Positions 23,335 through 34,500 of a DNA stretch of 64,000 bases are shown here, one piece after another (the first letter of the stretch is position 1; every line of letters starts with the position of its first letter). Origin of the DNA: Cyclina sinensis (lineage: Eukaryota > Mollusca > Bivalvia > Venerida > Veneridae); contig JAAONU010000003.1 of NCBI GenBank assembly GCA_012932295.1, positions 27,328,361-27,392,360 of the forward strand, in the 5' to 3' direction. Below the pieces are notes generated by a model that saw only the letters and a list, made by a program, of their open reading frames with translations, ran no database searches and had not been told where the DNA came from. A program made the position numbers and the translations under genes.

Positions 23335-26300
23335 AGCGGATGAGTGGTCTAGTGGTAACGCTCTGGGCTGGTAACCCAGGGGTCCCGAGATCGTCCCCCG
23401 CTCCCCAACTAACATTACTAATTGTCTTCCGGATGAGACTTTAAACAGAGTTCATATGTATCAGTTCTGTTCACTGAGCATGTTAAAGAACCAGGTGTGT
23501 CTCTGGAATGTGATGCTTTCTGTATCTTGCACTAGGGACAGTATAAAACGCTGACGCGAAACGCTGACAATATACAATAAGAGGAAAAACGCTGACGATA
23601 TAGATAAAGAACAATTTCAGAAAACGCTGACAACATAGATATAGTATGTTAATAGAGTTTCTACGCTGTCATATGTATAAATTAACTGATGTATTAAAAA
23701 TCAGTACTGATCCTTGAAAAAAGGAAAATATCATTTGTTGAAATAAGAAAATGATAACAGATGAAGAGAGAAAAAATGAAATTTGAAAAACAAAGTCGCT
23801 CACTTAGTTAAAAGTGATTTTTAGATAAATTTGGAATGAACTTAAGTATTTGCTTGTGGTGGAATTGGCAATTAAAGATTTAATTACCTTTTGAAATTAT
23901 TTGTCAACTTTGAGGGAAGAGGAAAAACGTTGAAGATCTAGAAAAAGTACAGTACAATTTTCTGAAAACGCTGATACCATAGATGTAGTAGGTTTATGGA
24001 GTTCATCCGCTGTCATATATAGTAAAAATAACTGATGTATTAAAAAGCAGTTCTGAGATTTTAAAAATGGAAAATATCATTCTATGAAAAAAAGAAAATA
24101 ATACAAAATGCAAAGAAGAAAAACAAATTTGAAAAACAAAGAGCGCAGTTAATAAAAAAAACCTAGTCATTTTATATAGGTGTTGATTGGTAATTTATTT
24201 TACTATACTTGAGTACGCGTGAAACATCACAGTAGAATTGCTAGGGTGTTATTTAAACAAATGTATTGGTGTTAATTGAATAATCGTGTCATTAATATAG
24301 GTGTTGATTGATTGTTTATTAGATGTACGTGTCATGTTATTGTAGCAGCGCCCGCAAGGTGTGTTTAATCCACAACAGAAAATCAAAGTGATTAATTATA
24401 TATAATTTATTATGATTTTTTTTACATAGTTAAATTGTATTACAGTTACGGGTTTAAGGAACTTAATATTCAGAGAAAAATGTGGTCTTTATAGTAATTA
24501 TATTTCATACTTATTTATTTTAAATCGATTTTACCTGTGGGTAAGTGCTTCTGGGCTCAAACCAGTACTTGCACGGAAAGTGAGGAATGCGGAAAGTCAC
24601 TGTAGACTTTTACCCTTGATGTGAATCGAACTGTATGCCCTTTATATATTAATAAATCAAAGGAAAGTTCAAAATACAGTTATTGACTTGTAATTTATTA
24701 CTAGATATAGTCTTTTGGATACTGGTTTTGAGCTTTGCAGCTTATTTGTCCTAATACATTTTTAGGTCGTCGTTCTTGTAACTGGTGCTAATGACTTTGG
24801 CTCAGCATCACGGAGTGAAGTAATTGATGACAATATAAAAGCAAAAACGCTGACGATATGAAATATATAAGGAAAACGCTGACGATATGAAATATATAGG
24901 GAAAACGCTGACGCTTTGTATTTGTACTTACACTTAACTTCAAGTATAGATTAAAGTTAAATATTGCATTAATATAATGAATATGTTTTTAAATAAATGA
25001 GTAGAATGTGTACTTATAATTTGTTAACTATTTATGAATTTAATTAATTGAAGAGGACTGATGACTTTAGTTGATTTAGAAGTGTTCAGACCTGTACTGT
25101 TAGAGCCATTGGGGATGAAATAACTCTGATTTTTGTATAGTAATATATTTATATAGCACAAACATGTATCGTAATAGAAGTGTAAAGCACAAACATGTAT
25201 CTTCATACAGAGGTGTGTTATCAAGTATTATTCATCTGTGCTATGAATGATAAATATATGGCTAAGCATATGCTTATCATATACATGTTACATGATATAT
25301 TAATTTACACAATAAAAATACCATGCCTAATGGACCTATATGTCAATAAATCATTTTTTTTTCATTTAATTATATCACATGAGAGGTGAAAGATACATAA
25401 ATATATCTTTTTTCATCAAATGATATTTTCCATTTTTAAAGGATCAGTACTGATTTATAATACATCAGTTATTTTACTATATATCACAGCGGAGGAACTC
25501 CGTTAACATACTGTATCTATGTTGTCAGCGTTTTCTAAAATTGTTCTTTATCTAAATCGTTAGCGTTTTTCCTCTTTCCTCAAAGTTGACAAATATTTTT
25601 AAAAGATAATTAAATTTTTAATTGCCCATTCCGCTACTAGCAAATAATTCAGTTTATTTCAACATTATTTAAATTATTTAAAAATCACTTCTAATTAAGT
25701 GAGCTACTCTGTTTTTCAAAAAAATTTTTCTCTTCATTTGTTTTTTTTCATCAAATGATATTTTCCATTTTTAAAATCTCAGAACTGATTTTAATAAGTC
25801 ATTTTACTATATATGAAAGCGGAGGAACTTCATTAACATACTATATCTATTTTGTCTTCGTTTTCTGAAATTGTTCTTTATCTAAATCGTCAGTTTTATT
25901 CCTCTTTCCTCAAAGTTGACAAATATTTTTACAAAGTAATTTAATTTTTAATTGCCAATTCCACTACTAGCAAATACTTAAGTTTATTTAAAATTAATCT
26001 AAGAATCACTTTTGATTAAGTCAGCTACATTGTTTTTCAAATTTCTTTTTTTCTCTTCATTTTTTTATTGCTGTTTTTTTTAAGGTAATTAAATCTTTAA
26101 TTGCCAATTCTACCACAAGCAAATACTTAAGTTCATTCCAAATTTATCTAAAAATCACTTTTAACTAAGTGAGCGACTTTGTTTTCCAAATTTTATTTTT
26201 ACTCTCTTCATGTTTTATTATCATCTTTTTTCATCAAATGATATTTTTCTTTTTTAAAGGATCAGTACTGATTTTTAATCCATCAGTTATTTTACTATAC

Positions 26301-26525
26301 ATAACAGTATAACTCCATTAACATACTATATCTATGTTGTCAGCGTTTTCTGAAATTATTCTTTATCTATATCGTCAGCGTTTTTCCTCTTAATGTATAT
26401 TGTCAGCGTTTCGCGTCAGCGTTTTATACCGTCCCCTTGCACTATCCCCACAACCTCTGCAAAGGGCGTCGGTCATATATGGGTACCGACGAGAAATAAA
26501 CTCAAATGGATAGATAGAAACCTAA
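23335..26525 (+). repeat. tRNA-derived SINE interrupted by a 2.9-kb element
   Basis: The 5' part (23335-23534) holds GTGGTCTAGTGGTAACGCTC and the family body to TCTTGCACTA. The 3' part resumes at 26436 with CTTGCACTATCCCCACAACC and continues through GGGCGTCGGTCAT to TACCGACGAGAAATAAA. Joining the two outer parts gives the same layout as the uninterrupted SINE at 26785, which reads TCTTGCACTATATCCCCAAC at the equivalent point. Confidence 0.85.
23535..26435. mobile_element. 2.9-kb non-autonomous inverted-repeat transposon (MULE-like target duplication)
   Basis: The left end is GGGACAGTATAAAACGCTGA and the right end is its near-complement, closing ACCGTCCC. The element is flanked by identical 9-bp copies of CTTGCACTA (23526-23534 and 26436-26444). 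Subterminal blocks of roughly 300 bases, each with CGCTGAC motifs and TAACTGATGTATTAAAAA, occur twice on the left and about three times inverted on the right. Three more AAAACGCTGACGATATGAAA-type motifs lie at 24841-24915. There is no transposase frame. A 9-bp duplication and long terminal repeats are known for Mutator-like elements; the superfamily assignment is inference. Confidence 0.8.
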
Positions 26526-26782
26526 ATATTATGGTATTTTAGGTCGTTGACAACACGTACATGCCCTCCACAAAGTTCAGACAGATAGTTGCATGTTCTG
26601 TAAATGGTTCATGTTGATACTTCTTGAGCTCAGCCAGTCAACATTGTATTTCAACCCCGCTTCGACTATCAATAATTTTATGACTGACTGTTTTGGCAAA
26701 CATGAAGAGGGCCGCCCGAAAATGGGCGGAATGAACCATTAGCCGGTTATATAATGACGCTGACGAATTCGTTTAAATTTTT

Positions 26783-27073
26783 ATGGAGCAGATCAGTGGT
26801 CTAGTGGTAACGCGCTGGACCGGTAACTCAGAGGTCGCGAGGTCGATTCCCCGCTCCTCCACTAATATTACTTTTTCCTTTCAGATGAGACGTTCAACTG
26901 ATGCCATATGTATCAATGCTGTACACTGAACATGAAAAGAACCAGGAGTGTCTCTGGAATTGGGATGCTTTCTGTATCTTGCACTATATCCCCAACAACA
27001 TAAATAATCTCTGCCGGGGGCGTCAGTCACATGGGCAACCGGTACCGACGATATATAAAGTTAAATAGATAGA
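26783..27073 (+). repeat. tRNA-derived SINE, complete copy
   Basis: The tRNA-like head at 26785-26863 has an A box in AGTGGTCTAGTGGTAACGCG and a B box GGTCGATTCC near 26841. It is followed by the shared body (CAGATGAGACGTTCAACTGA, GTGTCTCTGGAATTGGGATG, TTTCTGTATCTTGCACTATA) and the tail GGGGGCGTCAGTCACATGGG...TACCGACGATATATAAAG. No CCA-ready acceptor stem is evident, so it is not called as a tRNA gene. Confidence 0.8.
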
Positions 27074-28682
27074 GTTAAAATTTCTAATATATGGACTATT
27101 ATATAACTACATGTAAATTCTAGTCATATACAGCATTGTAATGGAGAGGTGCATAATATGGCATAATATGGGCAATCCTGCACATAGCAAACTCTATAAA
27201 TTTGTTTTTACCAATATTAAATGAAGCTAATTCAAGATTTAGGCGATAGACTTGACATTTTAATATCTCGAAATTACCATAACTACAAATACCATTGTTT
27301 CATTAATTACATATGTAAATGCGATATTGTTATGCAAGTATAAATATAAACTTATTTAGACCTTTAGAAATAAAGGAATCTTTTTAAAAATCACATTTTT
27401 TTCTTATTTCTTATTCATTTTTGACTGTAATGTCGGATTCTAGAAGATGAATATAAAAGACCTTTGAAGGGTGACATTCAGATAAGAATGGTCGCTTTTC
27501 GCTCTTTGTTTCTGTTCTTTGCGATGAAAAAACCCAGTCTAAATATGGACGAAATTTAATCAGTAGCAAATTTGATGGATCTAATTCACGTAGTTTCTTG
27601 GATTTTGGCCTTTTCTTTTACACTAAACTTGAAACACCTGTCAGTTAGTGGTACAGAATTAATTCTTTTTTATTTATAAAAAAACGTTCTTTCTCATCAC
27701 TTGAGGAAAGTGCGTCGATTCACTTCTTTTCTAATCTGAATTCTTGATCAGAATCAAGGGCTCAGTGCAAACCTATTAAAACTGCATGTAAAATAAGAAG
27801 GAGATATAGTAACAATCCCGCGGACTACTCTAATTTATTATATCCCGAAGACATATGAAATAAGCATATACGATAGGTCTGCACTTGGCCCCCATGACTT
27901 GCCCTAATTAGATCTAATATAAACAGTCAAAATTTGATCAAATCCGCTATAATTACTTTACTTTTAAGTACGAACGCTCCTATTTGTTTACACAAAGAAT
28001 GACCATTCAAAGTAGTTGCTTCAAGAAAGAGCTGATCATATTTTCAGAAAATGAATTGTCTGGGTTTTTAGATCAACACTCGTTTAACTGCTATCGACAT
28101 CTGTATCGTCTAGGCGCTTGGCAAAGTTTATTGATCGATTTTGCTATACAATAATAAGCGTTTTTCAAAAATTCCAAAAACGAAAGTACACAATAAACCT
28201 ACACCTCAAATGTATTTGAAATTTGGTTTTAATTTGACCAGCTGAAGTCGGCCACAAAAAACATGTAAGTAAAATAAGTATGTGTAAAAAGAAAACCAAG
28301 TTCATGTACTGTACGCTGAGTATGTTTAAATGCAGTAATCTCCAAGTCAGAACATTGCGGGGACCTGCGGCGTTCTGTCACCGCAACACGCGGTGTTCAT
28401 ACCCCTAGGTGGTAGTCGCAGTGGTCATTATAGCGGACACCCGAAATTTCGGGTGTTCAGTCCACCGCGACTGGCCACCCGGAGACGATACCGCCCCCCG
28501 CGAACAACGTCAAAGTCTGCGCTGTGTGTACTGTACAATGTAGATAGTGCTGGAAAGTTTCACTAATATATAGAATATGGAAAATACTGATGCCAAACGC
28601 CAAATATCCCCTAGTTAAACATCCATAGCCTTCGTCGGATGCACAGTATTTTCAGAAAATGTTTTTATTATATAACAGAATA
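27074..28682. other. Intergenic, no supported gene
   Basis: AT-rich sequence with no exon I can support. A GC-rich, self-complementary patch at about 28340-28520 contains the perfect 20-base palindrome ACACCCGAAATTTCGGGTGT near 28438 and a smaller ACCGCAACACGCGGT hairpin just upstream. Confidence 0.5.
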
Positions 28683-30526
28683 CAGGGTTTTTTTAGGCTG
28701 ATTTTATAGCCAATATTGGGTCATATTCCCAATTGAAAATCCTTTTTTCCTAAACAATCAGAAGAAATTCCCAATTGAAACTTCAAAAGACAAAAAAATA
28801 ACTAAAATCTACAACAGTGCTCTAGCTAGGCCTTTTTGGAAGGGCTCCACTCCCTGCCCTTATTTTCTGACACCCTGCCCAATTTTCTAACGCCCTGCCC
28901 TAAAAACAGTAAAAACAGTAAAAAAATTGTCAAAGTTTTCATGTATTTGGAAATTCCCATTACTGCAGCGTGAACAAAATGAGACTGGTTATCGTCTGGG
29001 CGTTATGCAAGTGTCTAACAACAAAAAAATTGATAGGAAACCAGTCACGTCAAAATAACACAAGTGTAGGACAGGTACATTACCACACTTGTTCACAACA
29101 CTTGTTTGTATATTGCACTGACACCTGGGGAAAATTGGCCACGAATAAAGATGGGACATCGGTTACAATAATGAGGTGTTAATTATTTGATTTCTGTCGA
29201 CATTCGATGTCGTTTGGCGCCAATTTTAACCGTGGTATTACAGGGCTCTCACGAGGGGGGCGAAATCGTCGCCCAAAACTCCCTGACTTCGCCTTTATGA
29301 AGCATCAGACCAATCAGAGCGCATTTTGATAGTTTCATTGATTTAATCCTGTGTGTTGACACTCACAATACAATAAAAACATTTAGCCATCAACAGGACT
29401 GGTGTTGAATTGGGTCAATAAATCAATTGGGGATTGTACACAGAGTAGAAAACTGTTGTGTACAATAGATTCTACAAATTTTTAAAGTCAAACAAACTTT
29501 GTCTTAACAAACTTATTGAATGCTTAATTGTAAAGGAAAAGGCAATTCTTTACCAATGTTATTCTAACCCTTTAAACAGTGTATGAAAAGGCAAAGATAC
29601 GTTTTGGTACTTTTTTTAAATTCTTGGATTTATTTACAAGAAAAAGCCAGGTAGATTAAAAACAAGTTCAACAAATAGAAATTCCAGCAAACATTTAGTT
29701 CATTAAACACGAAGCAGTAAGAATCTCGGATAAATTCCGTTTGTCATATATTTCCGCGACCCCATCGTATTTTAGTATTTATAAAAAACAGTGTCTTCGG
29801 GACTTTTTAATACTTACAACATCCACTTGATTGATTAAGATACGTGGTCATGATTTGATAATAAGTACCTGTTTTTCATGTAAAAAGTTTCCTTTTCTGT
29901 AATACTTAAATATTTTTGTCGGTGTTACTTTTGAAAGCCACAGTTAAATGAATCAACATAATGTACAGTTTAACATTGTTTGTAATTTTGTTTTAAAAAA
30001 ATCTGGTTTAACTGTAAACACATCCCAGACTTTTCACCAAAAAGATTCTGAATTTTGTTGCCACATATATATATATATTAATTTTTAACAGTAATGTGAA
30101 ATAAAAATCACTCCACATATTTGATGTCTATAAAAACAAATACAGTTGTAAATATGAATATTATGAGAATGTCTTATAATTAGCAGATAATTTTTAGAAT
30201 ATGAGAGAGGGTCAGGAAGATTTCTTACTTACGCCCCCAACCCCCGCCCGACCAGCCACTTCACGACTCCTTTTTGCCCTTTTTCACTTACCAGCACCCT
30301 GCCCTTTTTAGATCCTAGCTGGAGCACTGTACAAAAACAAGAGATCTTTCACTGTAACAGACTTGTAAGGATTGAAAGTTTCCATCATTGACAGTAATTG
30401 TTAGTGTTCATTTAAAACTTGCAAAACTGAAGCCATGCATTTTTCCCAATTTTTAGCAAAACATTGCTGAAATTCCCAAGCCCAGGGGTATGGGTTATGT
30501 TCCCAAAATACTGAGAAAAAACCCTG
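28683..30526. mobile_element. Outer hAT-like element, interrupted
   Basis: The element begins CAGGGTTTTTTTAG and ends CTGAGAAAAAACCCTG, giving inverted termini of the CAGGG kind common in hAT transposons. GAATA occurs directly on both sides (28678-28682 and 30527-30531). Without the nested insertion only about 324 bases remain, including CCCAATTGAAA-type and TTTTTCCCAATTTTTAGC segments. It is non-coding. Some hAT lineages are described with 5-bp target duplications, but most make 8 bp. Confidence 0.65.
28815..30329. mobile_element. Inner hAT-like element nested in the previous one
   Basis: The termini CAGTGCTCTAGCTAGG and CCTAGCTGGAGCACTG are inverted copies differing at one position. TACAA is repeated at both borders (28810-28814 and 30330-30334). 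Next to each end is CCCTGCCC-rich sequence in the same direction, so those parts are not part of the inverted repeat. Open frames inside (for example 28970-29182) are short and unrecognised, so the element is non-autonomous. Confidence 0.65.
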
Positions 30527-31422
30527 GAATACTAATAATTGAATAATTAAGCTTCATAATCCATAGTTGGAGGAAAGCTTATGGTAAGAATGGAAATAAA
30601 GGAGACTGATGAAAGTGTAAATTATTGGATTATTGGGCTATATTTATAATAAGGTTATAAGATCAAAAAGATAATCTAAATAGTAATCTGTGATAACAGA
30701 GACACAAAATCTGTGCACCTCAAATAAAGGTGGTGGATTCTGATTGCAGATTTTAGAAATTTGCACATTTTTTAAAATCATTTGAATAAATATGATAGGA
30801 TAATTTTAACTTGTTTGAATTACTGAACTGACATTGGTATTTTTATCACAAAGTTACTGAGTTATAAATTATGAGGCTTCTCATCCTGTTGTATTCGAAG
30901 GAAAATATTACTGTTCCCTTGACAAAAGCCAGTGTATAGGCAAATGAACCAATTCAAGATGTCTTAAATGAACTAATTTTCAAGTTTTGAAGTTTATACA
31001 ATTTTACATGTTCAGCTGACTGTTTGAAGGTTTATCATTGTGTTATTAGTGAATAATGACAATCCTGGTTAGAATTTACGGTAGAATACCCTGTCTTTAG
31101 ACCCCTTGTTAATGCACAGGTACAAGTGACCCGCCTAATGTTTATTTCTGATATAAAAGAATGAGCTAAGTTGTTTATACAATGAGATCTTTAATGGGTG
31201 ATATTGTGTAGATTTTTTTTTTCATAAAAAGAAAACAACAACAACAGATCATTTCGTGATGAAAGTAGCTAGAGTTTAAGAGGCAGACCTAAAATTCAGA
31301 ACATTACATTTCCCTAAAATTGTATAACCTTTGTTAAGTCGGTCATAAATTTTTTTTCATCTGTTTAAACTCTAAGTACCAGTTAAGACAAGTTTTTTCA
31401 CTTATATGTATTTGTATTATAG

Positions 31423-31569
31423 GGTCATCTGTGAAATCTGTGGCATATACAACAGATTCTTGCAAGTTCAGATGTAATTACAATATTGTTATACCCTGTG
31501 GTTATAAGTGTGATGGTCACAAAGACTGTCTACATGGGGAAGATGAAGAAGATTGTGAACACACTAAAG
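31423..31569 (+). CDS. Receptor exon: LDLa module 1
   Basis: [20 protein letters not shown] precedes [20 protein letters not shown] and EEDCEHTK. Six cysteines in C-x3-C spacing, followed by [10 protein letters not shown] and EDEEDC, give a full LDLa signature with the acidic calcium-cage residues. It enters and leaves in phase 1 (donor GTATCA). Confidence 0.85.
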
Positions 31570-34500
31570 GTATCAAATGTTTGCCCTGATAGTAAGGCAT
31601 GGCATGCTCATTAATATGTTTTTTTGATCACCTTGGTATCTGGTAGCATTTCTCGTCTGCTAACAATTTTGCTTAAATAAATTGATTCCCTTGTAAGAAA
31701 TTTACACTTCAAGAACTCACAAGACTTTAGATACATAAAGCATAGTTTTTGAGGCCATTGCAAAAGTTTCAGATGTGCCTTTCTGTTAAAGATCATTGCT
31801 GATTTTTATGAAACCACAAAGACTTAATTTAGCTTGTGCATGTAAATGTATAAAAATTTAGATAAAATACATATTATTGTATATAAGATGTCTTTTATAC
31901 TGGTAACAATTGTATTTACTGAACATTATGAAATCATTGGTTATACATGTTCAAAGAACTAAAATACTAAAGACTGGTTGTGTGCAAATCTCACCGAATC
32001 TTCTTGTAGGTGGATGAGATCTCACAAAATATTGATATTGGTAAAATTTTACAGGAGGCCTGCATCTGACAATTATTCCTGATTTTGTGGTTGTGAGACA
32101 AGGGGATACAGTAATAGTGAATTGTCTTACTAAAGCAATAGATAAACAGATTTTGGATTTCAAATGGCAAGCTGTAGGTAAGTTCTGTAAAACATAATTA
32201 TTTTATTAGAGATAAGATATAGGAACTTGCTAGGATTAGCCAAGAAAATGCCCTTAGATTGGTGTGTGGGGGGGGGGGGGGTTGGGGGGGGGGCAGAAGT
32301 CGGGCACTGTTTGTAGTCTCCTTGTTTACTGCTTGGAGAGGTCACTTTATAAAGGAACTATTTATAGAATCTTTCTGAATGCTGTTAGAATTATTATAAA
32401 TTGACCTTACTACAGCAACAGTTTAAACACACCATCTATTGACAATTGCATTCATACATCCCCTCTATATCCATTGGGCCTATTATATCCTAATTTTACC
32501 AGAATGGCAGAATGTTCCTTGCATGTTCCCTTTTCAGATTTTATAAAGGAACTATTTATAGAATCTTTCTGAATGCTGTTAGAATTATTATAAATTGACC
32601 TTACTACAGCAACAGTTTAAACACACCATCTGTTGGCAATTGCATTCATACATCCCCTCTATATCCATTGGGCCTATTATATCCTAATTTTACCAGAATG
32701 GCAGAATGCTCCTTGCATGTTCCCTTTTCAGATTTGTAAAATTCATGTTTTATTCAGGTTATGATTATCAGGACATGCCCTTCCAGCAGGTGAGACCAGA
32801 AAAGTTTACAGTTTCATTATACATACGTAACGCACAGCCAGAAAACTCGGGAATCTATCGGTGTAAACTACATACTGCTGATGGTAGACACACAAGTAAA
32901 CTCCTACAGATACGAGTAAATAAAACAGATAACAATTGTAAGTCTATTGTAAGAACTATTTTTGAATGGCTGTCCATTCAGCTGTTTGATTATAATACTG
33001 GTGTTCCATATTTGTGTCAGTCTACTCTCTGACCCAATTTTAATTGGCCATAAGTTAAGAACTCAAACTAAAGTAAACTTTTGTAAATCTGTGGGACATG
33101 TACTGGCTTGATGTTGGACCATCTTCGGCAGATGTAGCCTTCAAACTTCATAGGATGATTGCCCTTATTGAGAAAAAGAACCCTTTTGTTTTTGGGGTCA
33201 GTTGGTTAAAGGTCAAGGTCACAGTGACTTTGAATATGAAAACGGTTTTTATCCAATATCTAAAGTACCATTTGACCAAGAACTTCAAACTTAGTGGAAT
33301 GGTTGCCATTATTGAGAAGAATTGTCCTAAAGCTTTTGGGGTCACTAGGACAAAGGTCAGGGTCACAGTGACCTTGAATGTTGCTTGGGGGAGACATCTG
33401 TTTGTTGTCATTTTGTTTTTTATGCCCCCAAAGGGAAGCATATAGTTTTTGAATTGTCCGTTCGTCCATCTGCCTTCTCTTTGTCTGGTCCATAACTTTG
33501 TCATTAATGGATGGGTTTTGAAATAATTTTGCATAAATGTGTGGCAGACTGAGATGATGTGTCACATGCAAGACTTAGGTTTGAAGATCAAAGGCCAAGG
33601 TCACATTTGGACTTGAAAGGAAATTTTCACAAAAGTGTATTGATGGTCATGTCTGGTCAACAATTCTGACATCCCTGGATGAATTGTAAAATGACTCGGC
33701 ATAAATGTCTTAGACATGATGAAGATGTGTCACACGTAAGAATCAGGCCTCCACCTCAAAGGTCACACTTATATGTCAAAAGTTGAGATATGGTTGTGAA
33801 TCGATGGTCGTGTTTTGTGCATAATTTTTGTTATTCATAGATGAATTTTGAAATATGGGTAAATGTGTTGAAAATTGAGACAATCCTAGATTTGTAGCTT
33901 AAAAAATAAGGTCACACTTAACTGGAAAGGAAGTTTTTGGTAAAAATACATTGATGGTTGTTCCACTCAACAGTTTTGTTATTCAAGAATGCCTAGTTTG
34001 GATGTCATGAAATATTTCTTGAAATAATACGCTATTAGAGTATTAAGTTATTTGGTATCAACATTTATATGATGAATGATAATATTTTGTTCTTAAAGAA
34101 TTTATTAGCTATTATATATGTAATCAGAGCATTTATCTCAACTGACATGTATGTTTAATTCTTTTGTTTTTAGTTGTCAATTATGATAATTACAATCAGT
34201 ATAATTATTTATGGTAGAACAAATTAAACAGTGGGTAAACCCATCTACTTCCAATGCTCGCAAAAAAAAATACAAGTTTAAAATAAATGATACAGTGATG
34301 TAAAAGGTGCTTGTGCTTTGGCTGACACCAGCAATTTCACACACAAGTAACCTCCAAACTATAAATATGTTTAGTAATTTATGTCTTATAAAACGTGTGC
34401 CTACACCAACCTACTGACATATGCACTTAAGTTCAGTTGGAGTTTGTGTCAAATCCATAACCTCTGCATGCATGATGGGATTTCAAAATAAATTGGTACA

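Noticed and set aside
26593..26745. Signal-peptide exon of the LDLa/Ig receptor (MFCKWFMLILLELSQS)
   Set aside because: The hydrophobic start is attractive, but no good donor in the needed phase follows before the stop.
26785..26863. A tRNA gene
   Set aside because: A and B boxes are present, but the same head with the same downstream body occurs in at least three other places, so it is a SINE.
27489..27560. Alternative signal-peptide exon (MVAFRSLFLFFAMKK)
   Set aside because: The hydrophobic core is short and the only phase-compatible donor (GTCTAA) is poor.
33098..33571. Overlapping open frames on both strands in the receptor intron
   Set aside because: They translate the AAGGTCACAGTGAC repeat units and have no domain or start context.
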